Notes: a model not told the origin generated them from the letters alone. A stretch of DNA of 64,000 nt from CAJFUR01 sp904420575 (GCA_965119745.1 OZ221973.1:2356001-2420000); one strand, 5' to 3'. Positions 24,940 through 34,062 are shown, counted from the first letter of the stretch. A program made the numbers and translations.

Positions 24940-25809
24940 ATGTCGTTCCTCATCGTTCTCATCGGCACCCTGGCCTTCGCCGTCCTGGCCCCCGTGGTGG
25001 GATGCCTGCTAGCCGGCCTGGACCGCAAGATCAGCGCGCGCATGCAAGGGCGCGTGGGCCCGCCGCTCCTGCAGCCGTACTACGACGTGCGCAAGCTCAT
25101 AGAGAAGGACAACGTGTCCGTGAACTCGACCGAGGGCGTGTACGTCACGTGCGCGCTCGTGTTCACGCTGTTGGCCGGCGGCATCTTCTTCTCCGGCGGC
25201 AACCTGCTCATGTGCGTGTTCGTCGTCACGCTTTCGGGCCTGTTCTTCATCGTGGCCGCCTATTCCACGCGCAGCCCCTATGCGGAGATCGGCGCGAACC
25301 GCGAGACGCTGCAGGTCATGGCGTACGAGCCCATGGTGCTGTTCATGGCCGTGGCGTTCTACATGGCGTCGGGCACCTTCGACGTGGGCGGCGCCTTCGC
25401 GCTGGACGCGCCCGTGATCACGACCATCTGGCTGGTGTTCCTGGGCTTTCTGTTCGTGCTCACCATCAAGCTGCGCAAGTCGCCCTTCGACCTGTCCATG
25501 TCGCACCACGCGCACCAGGAGATCGTGCGCGGCATGACCACCGAGATGAGCGGCAAGACGCTCGCCAAGGTGGAGGTCATGCACTGGTGTGAGAACGTGC
25601 TGTTCATGGGCTGGGTGGGCCTGTTCTTCGTGTGGGGCAACCCGCTTTCGGTGGTGCTCGCCATCGTGGTGGTGCTGGCCGTGTACTTCCTGGAGATATG
25701 GATAGACAACAACTTCGCGCGCGTGAAATGGCAGGCGCTGCTCAAGTCGGCGTGGCTGGTCGCGCTGGTGGCGGGCGGCGTGAACGTGGCCGTGCTCGCG
25801 TTCGTGTAA
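24940..25809 (+). CDS. echB: Ech-type hydrogenase membrane subunit B (NuoH/HyfC-like)
   Basis: A 289-residue membrane protein with about eight helices, homologous to NuoH. It forms the membrane foot that contacts the small subunit. LDRKISARMQGRVGPPLLQP then YYDVRKLIEKDN is the conserved quinone-site-like loop of the family, and SPYAEIGANRETLQVMAYEP the second. KSPFDLSMSHHAHQEIVRGM is typical of hydrogenase members rather than complex I. It begins 18 bp after echA and is followed 13 bp later by echC. Confidence 0.9.
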   Translation: MSFLIVLIGTLAFAVLAPVVGCLLAGLDRKISARMQGRVGPPLLQPYYDVRKLIEKDNVSVNSTEGVYVTCALVFTLLAGGIFFSGGNLLMCVFVVTLSGLFFIVAAYSTRSPYAEIGANRETLQVMAYEPMVLFMAVAFYMASGTFDVGGAFALDAPVITTIWLVFLGFLFVLTIKLRKSPFDLSMSHHAHQEIVRGMTTEMSGKTLAKVEVMHWCENVLFMGWVGLFFVWGNPLSVVLAIVVVLAVYFLEIWIDNNFARVKWQALLKSAWLVALVAGGVNVAVLAFV

Positions 25810-25822
25810 AGGAGTCTGGTTT

Positions 25823-26266
25823 ATGACGTATGCAACCAAATCGCCGTGGGTCATCCACTACGACGGGTCCAGCTGCAACGGCTGCGACATCGAGGTGCTG
25901 GCCGCGCTCTGCCCCGGCTACGACGTGGAGCGCTTCGGCATCATCAACACGGGCAACCCCAAGCACGCCGACATCTTTTTGGTCACGGGCAGCGTGAACG
26001 AGCAGAACATCAAGGTCGTGCAGGAGATATACGACCAGATGGTCGAGCCGAAGGTGGTCGTTGCGTGCGGCATCTGCGCATGCTCGGCAGGCATCTTCCA
26101 CGACTGCTACAACGTGATCGGCGGCGTGGACAAGGCCATCCCGGTGGACGTGTACGCGCCGGGCTGCGCCGTGCGCCCCGAAGCCATCATCGATGCCGTG
26201 GTGCAGGCGCTCGGCATCCTGGAAGAGAAGTCCAAGGCGCTCCAGGCGCAGAAGAAAGGAGCGTGA
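25823..26266 (+). CDS. echC: Ech-type hydrogenase small subunit (NuoB-like)
   Basis: 147 residues. It carries the proximal [4Fe-4S] cluster through the ligands in SSCNGCDIEVLAAL, the central cysteine cluster ACGICACSAGIF and PGCAVRPEAI, the same pattern as NuoB/EchC. It passes electrons between the nickel site of the large subunit and the ferredoxin-like subunit. There is no Tat signal, so the hydrogenase faces the cytoplasm. It lies three bases upstream of echD. Confidence 0.9.
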   Translation: MTYATKSPWVIHYDGSSCNGCDIEVLAALCPGYDVERFGIINTGNPKHADIFLVTGSVNEQNIKVVQEIYDQMVEPKVVVACGICACSAGIFHDCYNVIGGVDKAIPVDVYAPGCAVRPEAIIDAVVQALGILEEKSKALQAQKKGA

Positions 26267-26269
26267 CCG

Positions 26270-26974
26270 ATGGGCTTGCAGACGGAATTCCTGTCGCTGA
26301 CCGTGGACGCCCTGCCGGCGTTCGCGGCCGACCGCAAGCGCGAGGGCTGGCGTTTCGTGCAGCTGCTCGCCGTGGTGACCGACGGCGGGTTCGACCTGGT
26401 GTACTCGTTCATGAAGGACGGGGTGCTGGAGAACTACACCATCCAGGACGTGACGAAGGACACCGTGGTGCCTTCCATCACCGACCAGTTCTTGGCCGCG
26501 TTCGTGTTCGAGAACGAGGTGCACGACCTGTTCGGCATCAACGTCAAGGGCATCGCCATCGACTTCGGCGGCACCTTCTACCAGCTGTCCCAGAAGGAGC
26601 CCATGACCATCATATCGCCGGAGCAGAAGGCGGCGCGCGAGAAGGCCGCGAAGGTGGCCGCGGCGAAGGCCGCCAAGGAGCAGGGGGCCCCCGCCGACGC
26701 CGCGAAGGCGGCGCCCGACGCGGACGGCCTGGAGGCGAAGCTGGCCGGCATGGACCCGGAAAAGGCCGCGAAGGTGCGGGCGGCCATGGAGGCCAAGGCG
26801 AAGAAGGAGGCCGCTGCCAAGCAGGCGGCAGCCGACGAGAAGATAGCGGGGCTCGACCCCGAGAAGGCCGCCAAGGTCAAGGCGGCGCTTGCGGCCAAGG
26901 CCGCGCGCGAGGCGGGTGCGCAGGCGCAGGCGGAAGACGCCGCGCCTGCCAAGGCGAAGAAGGAAGGAGAGTAG
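26270..26974 (+). CDS. echD: Ech-type hydrogenase subunit D (NuoC-like) with an Ala/Lys-rich repeat tail
   Basis: The N-terminal 120 residues match the NuoC/EchD fold: WRFVQLLAVVTDGGFDLVYS, then TDQFLAAFVFENEVHDLFGI and NVKGIAIDFGG. The remaining 115 residues are almost entirely Ala, Lys and Glu and contain a repeated unit, MDPEKAAKVRAAMEAK and LDPEKAAKVKAALAAK. This should form a long charged helix or coiled coil. Usual EchD proteins lack or have much shorter tails. The neighbouring gene spacing (three bases before, one base after) shows that the tail is part of the operon and not a separate gene. Confidence 0.85.
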   Translation: MGLQTEFLSLTVDALPAFAADRKREGWRFVQLLAVVTDGGFDLVYSFMKDGVLENYTIQDVTKDTVVPSITDQFLAAFVFENEVHDLFGINVKGIAIDFGGTFYQLSQKEPMTIISPEQKAAREKAAKVAAAKAAKEQGAPADAAKAAPDADGLEAKLAGMDPEKAAKVRAAMEAKAKKEAAAKQAAADEKIAGLDPEKAAKVKAALAAKAAREAGAQAQAEDAAPAKAKKEGE

Positions 26975-26975
26975 C

Positions 26976-28064
26976 ATGGGCAAGGCGACCGTCATCCCGT
27001 TCGGTCCGCAGCACCCGGTGCTGCCCGAACCGCTCCATCTGGACCTGGTCGTGGAGGACGAAACGGTCCTCGAGGCCATCCCGCAGATAGGCTTCATCCA
27101 CCGCGGCCTGGAAAAGCTGGTGGAGACGCGTGACCTCAACCAGTTCATCTACGTGGCGGAACGCATCTGCGGCATCTGCGCGTTCGGGCATTCCATGGGC
27201 TACGCCGAGACGGTGGAGAAGCTCATGGGCGTGGAGGTGCCGCGTCGTGCGGAGTACCTGCGCGTCATCTGGCACGAGCTGTCCCGCATCCATTCCCACG
27301 TGCTGTGGATGGGCCTGGCCGCCGACGCGTTCGGCTTCGAGAGCCTGTTCATGCATTGCTGGCGCCTGCGCGAGCGCGTGCTGGACATCTTCGAGAAGAC
27401 CACCGGCGGCCGCGTCATCTTCTCGGTCGTGAAGGTGGGCGGCGTGGTGCGCGACATCGACGACGCCCAGATGGCCGAGATCAAGCGCATGCTGGAAGGC
27501 ATCAAGGACGACTACCGGCAGATCTGCGACGCGTTCCTGAAGGACTCGTCCGTGAAGAACCGCACGGTGGGCGTGGGCTACATCAGCCACGAGGACGCGC
27601 TCGCCCAGAGCATGGTGGGCCCGTTCGCCCGCGCCTCCAACGTGAACTACGACGCGCGCATGCTGGGCAACGGCGGCTACGGCGAGCTTTCCGACTTCCA
27701 GCCCGTGCTGGACTCCCAGGGCGACTGCTACGCCCGCGTCAAGGTGCGCGCGCTGGAGGTGCTGCAGTCCATCGCCATCATCGAGGAGATGATGGCCAAG
27801 ATCCCCGCCGGCGACATCGCCGTGCCCGTGAAGGGCGCCCCCGCGGCGGGCGCGCAGGCCGCCAACGTGGTGGAGCAGCCCCGCGGCGAGTGCTACTACT
27901 ACGCGCGCGGCAACGGGTCGAAGTACCTGGAGCGCATGCGCATGCGCACGCCCACCTCGCAGAACCTCGCCGGCATGACCACGGCGCTGGCGGGCTGCGA
28001 TCTGGCCGACGTCAACATGATCGTGCTCACCATCGACCCCTGCATCAGCTGCACGGAAAGGTAG
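26976..28064 (+). CDS. echE: Ech-type [NiFe] hydrogenase large (catalytic) subunit
   Basis: A 362-residue large subunit carrying the NiFe(CN)2CO site. The four cysteine ligands are in ERICGICAFGH (C65, C68) near the N-terminus and DPCISCTER (C356, C359) at the very end. The protein stops at the arginine of the last motif. There is therefore no C-terminal extension for a maturation endopeptidase to remove, as in group 4 Ech-type enzymes. It starts two bases after the echD stop. No hyp maturation genes are in the window, so they must lie elsewhere. The direction of reaction (H2 production or uptake) cannot be read from sequence. Confidence 0.93.
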   Translation: MGKATVIPFGPQHPVLPEPLHLDLVVEDETVLEAIPQIGFIHRGLEKLVETRDLNQFIYVAERICGICAFGHSMGYAETVEKLMGVEVPRRAEYLRVIWHELSRIHSHVLWMGLAADAFGFESLFMHCWRLRERVLDIFEKTTGGRVIFSVVKVGGVVRDIDDAQMAEIKRMLEGIKDDYRQICDAFLKDSSVKNRTVGVGYISHEDALAQSMVGPFARASNVNYDARMLGNGGYGELSDFQPVLDSQGDCYARVKVRALEVLQSIAIIEEMMAKIPAGDIAVPVKGAPAAGAQAANVVEQPRGECYYYARGNGSKYLERMRMRTPTSQNLAGMTTALAGCDLADVNMIVLTIDPCISCTER

Positions 28065-28071
28065 GAGGAAC

Positions 28072-28428
28072 ATGGGTGGATTCAAACTGGGGAAGATGAC
28101 GCTTTCGGGCCTGTTCAAGCAGCCCGAGACCATCCAGTACCCCGTGCAGAAGAAGGAGCCCCCGGCGGGCCTCAAGGGCCACGTGACCAACGACACGGGC
28201 GCGTGCATCCTGTGCGGCATCTGCCAGAAGCGCTGCCCCACGGGCGCCATCGTGGTGGACAAGCCGGCGCGCACCTGGTCGATCGACCGCTTCCGCTGCG
28301 TGCAGTGCGGCAGCTGCGTGCGCGAATGCCCCAAGCAGTGCCTGGCCATGGAGCCCACCTACACGTCGCCCGCCACCTCGAAGTACGTCGACACCTTCGA
28401 GGTGCCCGAGAGGGAGAAGACGGCGTAG
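28072..28428 (+). CDS. echF: Ech-type hydrogenase ferredoxin-like subunit
   Basis: 118 residues with two [4Fe-4S] motifs: CILCGICQKRCPTGAI and CVQCGSCVRECPKQCL. It is the last gene of the operon and connects soluble ferredoxin to EchC. The N-terminal 45 residues (MGGFKLGKMTLSGLFKQPET) are the usual docking segment of NuoI-like proteins. An intrinsic terminator follows about 55 bp downstream. Confidence 0.92.
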   Translation: MGGFKLGKMTLSGLFKQPETIQYPVQKKEPPAGLKGHVTNDTGACILCGICQKRCPTGAIVVDKPARTWSIDRFRCVQCGSCVRECPKQCLAMEPTYTSPATSKYVDTFEVPEREKTA

Positions 28429-28482
28429 CCAACGCGCGCCTGCCGGGCGCACGCCGCCCGAAACGAAGAGCGCAGCGCGTTC

Positions 28483-28515
28483 AATGCCCCCGCAACCGAT
28501 GGATGTGGGGGCATT
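28483..28515 (+). terminator. Intrinsic terminator of the hydrogenase operon
   Basis: An 11-bp stem (28483-28493 with 28505-28515, including one G-U pair), 11-base loop, followed by TTCGTTG. Confidence 0.7.
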
Positions 28516-28872
28516 TCGTTGAGGCCGGCCATCGGGGCCGCCTTCGCGTGCCGCGACAAGGCCCGGGCCGGCACCAGGCAACGCACCGGGGAAGGGAAAG
28601 ACATTTATCGATGAGTGTCATACTATCATATGTTAACGTTGACCTACTTGCCTGCAGGCGCGCGCGGGGGCACAAGGGGGCGCCCTGCCCCTAACAAGAA
28701 GGAAAATACCCAGCATATTCCCGCTGTGCCGACCTCTTTTCCGATTGACAAACCGAAAGGAGGCCACTATATTGTACTTCCATAAGCTGTCCTACGATAT
28801 TCAGACAGTGGGATTGCTTGCCATCACTTGTGGCGCCAAGGGGGCGCCGACGCGACGGGGGAAGGGGAGAAT
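28516..28872. other. Intergenic region upstream of the DMSO-reductase-family operon
   Basis: About 360 bp, AT-rich in its second half, with no gene I would accept. It contains a near-consensus promoter at 28745-28773. No clear Fnr or Crp palindrome was found by eye. Confidence 0.6.
28745..28773 (+). promoter_or_regulatory. Near-consensus promoter of the molybdoenzyme operon
   Basis: TTGACA (28745-28750), 17-bp spacer, TATATT (28768-28773), giving a 5' leader of about 95 nt before the ATG at 28873. Confidence 0.8.
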
Positions 28873-31500
28873 ATGAGTTCATCGTTGACTCGTCGTAATT
28901 TCTTCAAGTGGAGTGCCGTGGCCGCGGGAACGACCTCGCTGGTAGGTCTCGCGGGCTGCGCGCCTCAGGAGGGGGGCGACGGAGGTGAACAGAAGCAACC
29001 GCCGGCCAAGGAGGAAACGGGGACGTGGGTCACCGCCCCCTGCAAGTACAACTGCTGCTGCGGCGCCTCCCGCTGCCAGATCAGGGTGTACGTGGAGGAC
29101 GGCGTGCCGCTGAAGACCCGCACGGACGAGTTGGAGGACACGCTTGCAGACCCGCAGCGCCGTGCCTGCCCGCGCGGCCATGGCATGATCAGCAACATGA
29201 CCTCTCCTGCCCGCATCAAGTACCCGATGAAGCGCAAGAGCTGGAGCCCGGAGAACCCCAACGGACAGCTGCGCGGCATCGACGAGTGGGAGCGCATCAG
29301 CTGGGACGAGGCTCTCGACTACGTGGCCGCCGAGATCAAGAAGGCCTTCGACCAGTACGGTCCCCGCGGCGTCTTCGGCGCCTGCCCTGACGGCCCGTTC
29401 TCCGAGGACCCCGTCATCTTCGCGTACTACAAGCTGGGCGGCATGATCCACAACAACGCCGGCACGGTCTCCTTCGGCTCCTGGGCCGTCGCCGACACCC
29501 ATATGGTGGGAGGCTGGGGCGCCAGCTCGGGCCCGCACCACCTTCAGATGCGCGAGTGCGAGCTGCACGTGATGTTCGGCTGCAACTGGGTGGCCAACAA
29601 GGGCGGGAACCACGGCCTGTTCATCAAGGAGAGCCGCAAGAACGGCGGCAAGGTCATCATCATCGACCCGTGGCTGAACCAGACCGCCCAGCCGCTGGCC
29701 GACGACTGGGTGCCCATCCTCCCCGGCGGCGACACGGCGCTGTCCTTGGCCATATGCCATCAGTGGATCCAAGACGGCACCTACGACCAGGAGTATCTGG
29801 ACAAGTACTGCGTGGGCTTCGACGAGGCCCACATGCCCGAAGGCGTCGACCCGAAGGAGAACTTCAAGGACTACGTCCTGGGAACCTATGACGGCCAGCC
29901 GAAGGACGCGGCATGGGCCGAGCCCCTGTGCGCCGTTCCCGCCGACCGCATCGTCTCTCTGGCCAAGGAGATCGCCGGCGTCGACAAGGTGAACTTCTTC
30001 GCGGGTCAGTCCACCTCCAAGATTCCCGCCGGAGAACAGTTCGTCCAGGTGTTCTACACCATGGCCCTCATGCATGGCGGCATCGGCACGCCGGGCCACT
30101 ACATGGGCTGGAAGGGCATGGGCCAGGGCAACGTCGGCTCGCTTGCCGCAGGCGGCGCGGCGGTGCAGAACGTCCCGAACCCCCTGAACCCTCCCGGATA
30201 CCCGGTCTACATGCTGTACCCCATTCCGAACTTCATGACCCTGGAAGACCCGAACGCGTGGGAGCTGCTGGAGCCTTCCGAGTCCTGGACCAACATCCTG
30301 GAGGGCGAGTACGGCCGCGACTGCTGGCCCACCGGCAAGCACAAGATCGACGTCCACCACATGTACTACGGCGTCGTCCAGAACTCCCTGAACCAGATCC
30401 CCAACACCAATGCCGGCATCGAGGCCACGCGCAAGATGGACTTCGTGTGGGGCACGGGCGTGTTCTTCGACGCCTCGCGCCAGTACTGCGACATCGTGGT
30501 CCCGGTGACCTCGTACTGGGAGCAGGACGACACCGTCTACAGCGGCGAGGCGTCCGCCATCTTCTACATCAACAAGATGCTGGAGCCGTCCTTCGAGTCC
30601 AAGACGCTGTGGGACATCTCGGAAATGCTCGCCGAGAAGCTGGGAATGGATCCCAAGGAGATCAACCCCGCATCCCAGCAGGAACGCGCCTTGGCCACCG
30701 CCGTCGGCGCCTCCATCACGGACGCCGCCACGGGCGAGACGAAGCCGCTGCTCACCATCACCCAGGAGGACATCGACGCCTTCGGCGCTCCCGGCACCCC
30801 TCAGGAGGGCGTGATCGAGCTCGCCGAGCTCAAAGAGGCCGGCATCTACAAGTACCCGGTGAAGGAAGGGGCCGTCATACCCGAGCCCTTCGCAGCCTTC
30901 ATCGCCGACCCCGAGGCCAACCCGCTGGCCACGGCCAGCGGCAAGTTCGAGATCTGCTGCCCCACGCTGGCCTTCATGGTCAACTCCGTCGGCTATTCCA
31001 CCATCTCGCCCATCGGCAAGTGGCAGATCGGCGATCCGGAGCAGGGCATCGGCACGCAGACCGACGAGTTCCCGCTGCTTTTGTGGACGCCCCATTCCTT
31101 GCGGCGCGCCCATTCGTTGCAGGATCCCGTCACCAGCCTGCGCGAAGCCTTCCCGCAGGAGTGCTTCATGTCCACCGTGGACGCCGAGGCCCGTGGCATC
31201 AAGAACGGCGACACCGTGCTCATGAGCAGCCCGTACGGCAAGGTGCTGCGCCCTGCCAAGGTCATGCCCACCGTCGTTCCCGGCGCCGTCGCGCTGCAGG
31301 ACGGATCGTGGACCCGCATCGACGAGGAGACCGGCATCGACTTGGGCGGCAACCCCAACGTCCTTCAGGCGCCCAAGTCCTCCGGCGGCGGATCGCAGTC
31401 GTGGACCGGCACGCTCGTGCAGGTGGAGAAGTACGGCGGCCCGCTGGAGCTCGTGCCCGACAAGGAGTGTCCCGTCGTCATGCCCGTAGGCGTGGAATAG
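28873..31500 (+). CDS. DMSO-reductase-family molybdopterin oxidoreductase, Tat-exported
   Basis: An 875-residue catalytic subunit. A Tat signal (TRRNFFKWSAVAAGTTSLVG, then LAGCA, which also resembles a lipobox) directs folded export. The N-terminal cluster motif KYNCCCGASRCQIR...RACPRG holds a [4Fe-4S] cluster. The segment VSFGSWAVADTHMVGGWG aligns with the region of DmsA that provides the serine ligand of molybdenum. The C-terminal molybdopterin-binding domain begins around LLLWTPHSLRRAHSL. The operon continues with an Fe-S subunit, chaperone and membrane anchor, so it is a complete quinol-linked terminal reductase. The substrate (sulfoxide, N-oxide or an aromatic/catechol compound) cannot be told; the family is strongly diversified in gut Coriobacteriia. 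Confidence 0.9.
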   Translation: MSSSLTRRNFFKWSAVAAGTTSLVGLAGCAPQEGGDGGEQKQPPAKEETGTWVTAPCKYNCCCGASRCQIRVYVEDGVPLKTRTDELEDTLADPQRRACPRGHGMISNMTSPARIKYPMKRKSWSPENPNGQLRGIDEWERISWDEALDYVAAEIKKAFDQYGPRGVFGACPDGPFSEDPVIFAYYKLGGMIHNNAGTVSFGSWAVADTHMVGGWGASSGPHHLQMRECELHVMFGCNWVANKGGNHGLFIKESRKNGGKVIIIDPWLNQTAQPLADDWVPILPGGDTALSLAICHQWIQDGTYDQEYLDKYCVGFDEAHMPEGVDPKENFKDYVLGTYDGQPKDAAWAEPLCAVPADRIVSLAKEIAGVDKVNFFAGQSTSKIPAGEQFVQVFYTMALMHGGIGTPGHYMGWKGMGQGNVGSLAAGGAAVQNVPNPLNPPGYPVYMLYPIPNFMTLEDPNAWELLEPSESWTNILEGEYGRDCWPTGKHKIDVHHMYYGVVQNSLNQIPNTNAGIEATRKMDFVWGTGVFFDASRQYCDIVVPVTSYWEQDDTVYSGEASAIFYINKMLEPSFESKTLWDISEMLAEKLGMDPKEINPASQQERALATAVGASITDAATGETKPLLTITQEDIDAFGAPGTPQEGVIELAELKEAGIYKYPVKEGAVIPEPFAAFIADPEANPLATASGKFEICCPTLAFMVNSVGYSTISPIGKWQIGDPEQGIGTQTDEFPLLLWTPHSLRRAHSLQDPVTSLREAFPQECFMSTVDAEARGIKNGDTVLMSSPYGKVLRPAKVMPTVVPGAVALQDGSWTRIDEETGIDLGGNPNVLQAPKSSGGGSQSWTGTLVQVEKYGGPLELVPDKECPVVMPVGVE

Positions 31501-31515
31501 GAAGGGGGGACCATC

Positions 31516-32145
31516 ATGGCTTACGGATTCTACTTCGATTCCAGCAGCTGCTCTGGCTGCAAGTCCTGCCAGGTCGCTTGCAAGGAAACCCATCATCTGG
31601 CCACGAAGAACCTGTGGCGCCAGGTGTACAACTACCAAGGCGGGACCTGGAAACAGAACGACAAGGGCACCTACGTTCCCGAAGGCGTGTTCGGCTATTT
31701 CGTGTCCATAGCGTGCAACCACTGCGACGATCCTGCCTGCGTGGCCAACTGCCCTACAGGCGCCATGACGAAGGACGAGGCCACCGGCATCGTGAGCATC
31801 GACCAGGAAACCTGCATCGGCTGCAAGACCTGCTCCACCGTGTGCCCGTACGGCGCTCCCACCTTCGTGGAGGAAGAGGGCGTCTCCTCCAAGTGCGACA
31901 TGTGCGCCGACGAGGTCGCCCGCGGGCGCGTGCCCATCTGCGTGGCGACGTGTCCCATGCGTGCCCTGGATTGGGGCGACATCGATGAGTTGCGCCAGAA
32001 ATACGGCGAAGGCAACGTGGAGGTGGAGCCTCTGCCCAAGAATACGACGTCTCCCTGCCTCGTGCTCGACCCGCATCCGGCAGCCCAGGCGACCGGCCAG
32101 GGCACGGGCAAGGTCGTGAACCTGGAAGAAGAGCTCGACCTGTAG
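31516..32145 (+). CDS. Fe-S electron-transfer subunit (DmsB-like)
   Basis: 209 residues with four [4Fe-4S] motifs: CSGCKSCQVACKETHH, CNHCDDPACVANCPTGAM, CIGCKTCSTVCPYGAP and a split set, CDMCADEV...CVATCPMRAL. It relays electrons from the membrane anchor to the molybdoenzyme. It has no signal peptide of its own and would be exported with the Tat-borne partner. It starts 15 bp after the catalytic gene and is followed by a strong hairpin, so downstream genes may be expressed at a lower level. Confidence 0.92.
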   Translation: MAYGFYFDSSSCSGCKSCQVACKETHHLATKNLWRQVYNYQGGTWKQNDKGTYVPEGVFGYFVSIACNHCDDPACVANCPTGAMTKDEATGIVSIDQETCIGCKTCSTVCPYGAPTFVEEEGVSSKCDMCADEVARGRVPICVATCPMRALDWGDIDELRQKYGEGNVEVEPLPKNTTSPCLVLDPHPAAQATGQGTGKVVNLEEELDL

Positions 32146-32196
32146 GGGCGATCGGGCGGGCAAGGCGCGCCGCCGGCGCGTTCCCGCCCGCCCGTT

Positions 32197-32234
32197 CTGA
32201 CCGTTGCGGGGCCGGTTCGCCCCGCAACGGTCAG
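32197..32234 (+). terminator. Strong hairpin between the Fe-S subunit and the chaperone gene
   Basis: A perfect 16-bp stem (32197-32212 with 32219-32234) with a six-base loop. There is no U tract. It may be a partial terminator or an RNA-stabilising element that sets higher expression of the first two genes. Confidence 0.6.
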
Positions 32235-32334
32235 CCGCGCCGCACGGGCGTGCCGTCCGGCCTGCCCGTGCCCCTCTGCGACGCCCTGTGCCATGAATGC
32301 CGTCCGCACGCTTGGGTTGGAAAGAGGTTCGACC

Positions 32335-33036
32335 ATGGATTTCAACAGCGAAACGATGAAGGGCGCCCACGTGTCCTTCGCGCTTGCCGCCCAGCTGGTG
32401 CAGCAAGAGCCCGACGAGGCCTGGGTGCGCACCTGCATCGGCCAGGACCTGTTCGGCGCCGCCCCGTTCGGCATGGACGACCCTGCGGTGGCCGGCGGCC
32501 TGGAACGGCTGTCTGCCTGGTGCGCCGCCGCAAAGGCCGACGTGGCGGAGGGCGCGGCGGCCATTCGGCGCGAATGGCTGCGTCTGTTCGTCGGCCTCGG
32601 CACGCCCGAGGCGCCGGTATGGGAAGCGGTCTACACCGAGCCGGAAGCCACGATGCGCGGCCGCAGCACACTTGCCGTGCGTGCCGCCTATCGCGCGTGG
32701 GGCCTCGAGTTCGAACGGAAGGCGCACGAGCCCGAAGACGCCCTTGGCCTCATGCTGGCGTTCTGCTCCTTCTTGATGGAGCGGGAGATAAAGGCGCTCG
32801 AAGAAGGCGACGAGGCCACGGCGGCAAAGGCCGCGTCGTCGCTTGAGGCCTTCATGGCGGAGCATATGCTTCCATGGGCTTCGGCCTGGCGCTTCCTCGT
32901 GCAGAACCATGCCAAGACGGACTACTATCGCGGCGTGGGAGAGCTCGTGTTCGGCCTGGAACGCGCCTATGCCCGCCGTTTCGGCATAACGTGCGATCCC
33001 GAAGACGGGACGTTCTCGTACGCTGCGGGCGCGTAG
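32335..33036 (+). CDS. TorD/DmsD-family molybdoenzyme chaperone
   Basis: 233 residues, all-helical. EWLRLFVGLGTPEAPVWEAV then YTEPEATMRGRS matches the conserved core of the TorD family (Y..LF.GP...PA.PYESVY). EPEDALGLMLAFCSFLMERE followed later by HMLPWASAWRFLVQNHAKTD is the C-terminal signature. It binds the Tat signal and inserts cofactor into the partner molybdoenzyme. The ATG at 32335 follows AAAGAGG; the longer frame to 32293 lacks such a site. Confidence 0.88.
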   Translation: MDFNSETMKGAHVSFALAAQLVQQEPDEAWVRTCIGQDLFGAAPFGMDDPAVAGGLERLSAWCAAAKADVAEGAAAIRREWLRLFVGLGTPEAPVWEAVYTEPEATMRGRSTLAVRAAYRAWGLEFERKAHEPEDALGLMLAFCSFLMEREIKALEEGDEATAAKAASSLEAFMAEHMLPWASAWRFLVQNHAKTDYYRGVGELVFGLERAYARRFGITCDPEDGTFSYAAGA

Positions 33037-33189
33037 AGCGCGATCGAGGAGGATGCGCGACCCACGAAGCGGTAGAATAGGCGCATCGAGGGGAAGGGGG
33101 CACCGCGGCGTTGCGCCGGGCGGGCGAGGGCGGCCGTTCGCGGCAAGAGGGAACGCGCCTCTTCTGCCCGGGGAATCGGAGGGGGCGGT

Positions 33190-34062
33190 ATGCTCATAGG
33201 GATGCTCGTGGTCGTCTACCTGTTCGTAGGCGGAAGCGGTGCGGGAGCGCTCTTCGTGACGTGTGCATGGAGCCTTGCCTTCCATCGAAGGGAGGACCGC
33301 ACGTTCGTCGTGACCGAAGCGTTCGAGGGCCTGAAGCGCAAAGGGCTGTTCGTGGGCGTCGCCCTCGTCGTGGTTTCGTCCGTCTTCCTCTTGCTGGATT
33401 TGGGGAGGCCGGAGCTGTTCTTCCTCCTTTTCGCCAGGCCCACGCCCACCCCCATCTCGTTCGGCTCCTTTTTCCTGGCTGCCGACATCCTCCTGGGAGT
33501 TTTCCTCCTCGTTGCGAGCCTGCCTTTCGGCGCGGCCGTCCCGACGCTTGCCAAGAAGGCGGCGGAAGTGCTGTGCCTGGCCGTTTCGTTCGCGGTGATG
33601 GCGTACACCGGCATTTTCTTGGCCGGGGTCAAGAGCGTCGCCTTGTGGCATACGTTCCTCATGCCGCCGCTGTTCGTGCTGTCGTCGCTTTCGGCGGGCA
33701 TCGCCGTGCTGCTGGTGGTGGCTTCGCTGGCCGAAGGGGGGCCTTTCCTGGTCAGCAGCGCTCCTTTCCTGCACAGGGCCCATCTGGCGATAATCGTCCT
33801 GGAGCTTCTGACGATCGTGCTGTTCGTCGTCGAGGCCCTTTCCGACGAGGGGGCGGCCGGGTCCCTGGCCTTGCTGCTGGGTCCTTCGCTCGGCCCGTGG
33901 TTCGTCGTGGGAGTGGGCACGTTCGGCATCGCCTTGCCTTTCGTGTCGGAGGTCGTCATGGCCAGGACGGGAGGGTCGGGCGCTTCGCTCCCCTTGGGCG
34001 TCTCCTGCCTGATAGGCTGCTTTCTCCTGCGGTTCTGCATCGTGGCGGCGGGCATGCATTAA
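33190..34062 (+). CDS. NrfD/PsrC-like membrane anchor subunit
   Basis: 290 residues and about eight helices. The N-terminus YLFVGGSGAGALFVTCAWSL is the quinol-site helix seen in NrfD/PsrC proteins (GGxGAG). LDLGRPELFFLLF and SFGSFFLAADILLG are the matching loops (LDLGRP, SxGS). It takes electrons from menaquinol and feeds the Fe-S subunit. GGAGGGGG precedes the ATG. It completes the A-B-chaperone-C operon. Confidence 0.88.
   Translation: MLIGMLVVVYLFVGGSGAGALFVTCAWSLAFHRREDRTFVVTEAFEGLKRKGLFVGVALVVVSSVFLLLDLGRPELFFLLFARPTPTPISFGSFFLAADILLGVFLLVASLPFGAAVPTLAKKAAEVLCLAVSFAVMAYTGIFLAGVKSVALWHTFLMPPLFVLSSLSAGIAVLLVVASLAEGGPFLVSSAPFLHRAHLAIIVLELLTIVLFVVEALSDEGAAGSLALLLGPSLGPWFVVGVGTFGIALPFVSEVVMARTGGSGASLPLGVSCLIGCFLLRFCIVAAGMH

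Noticed and set aside
28879..34059. A 1726-residue open frame on the minus strand, antisense to the molybdoenzyme operon
   Set aside because: It lies opposite genes with strong family matches, has His/Arg/Ala-rich composition typical of antisense GC-rich frames, and shows no domain or ribosome-binding site.
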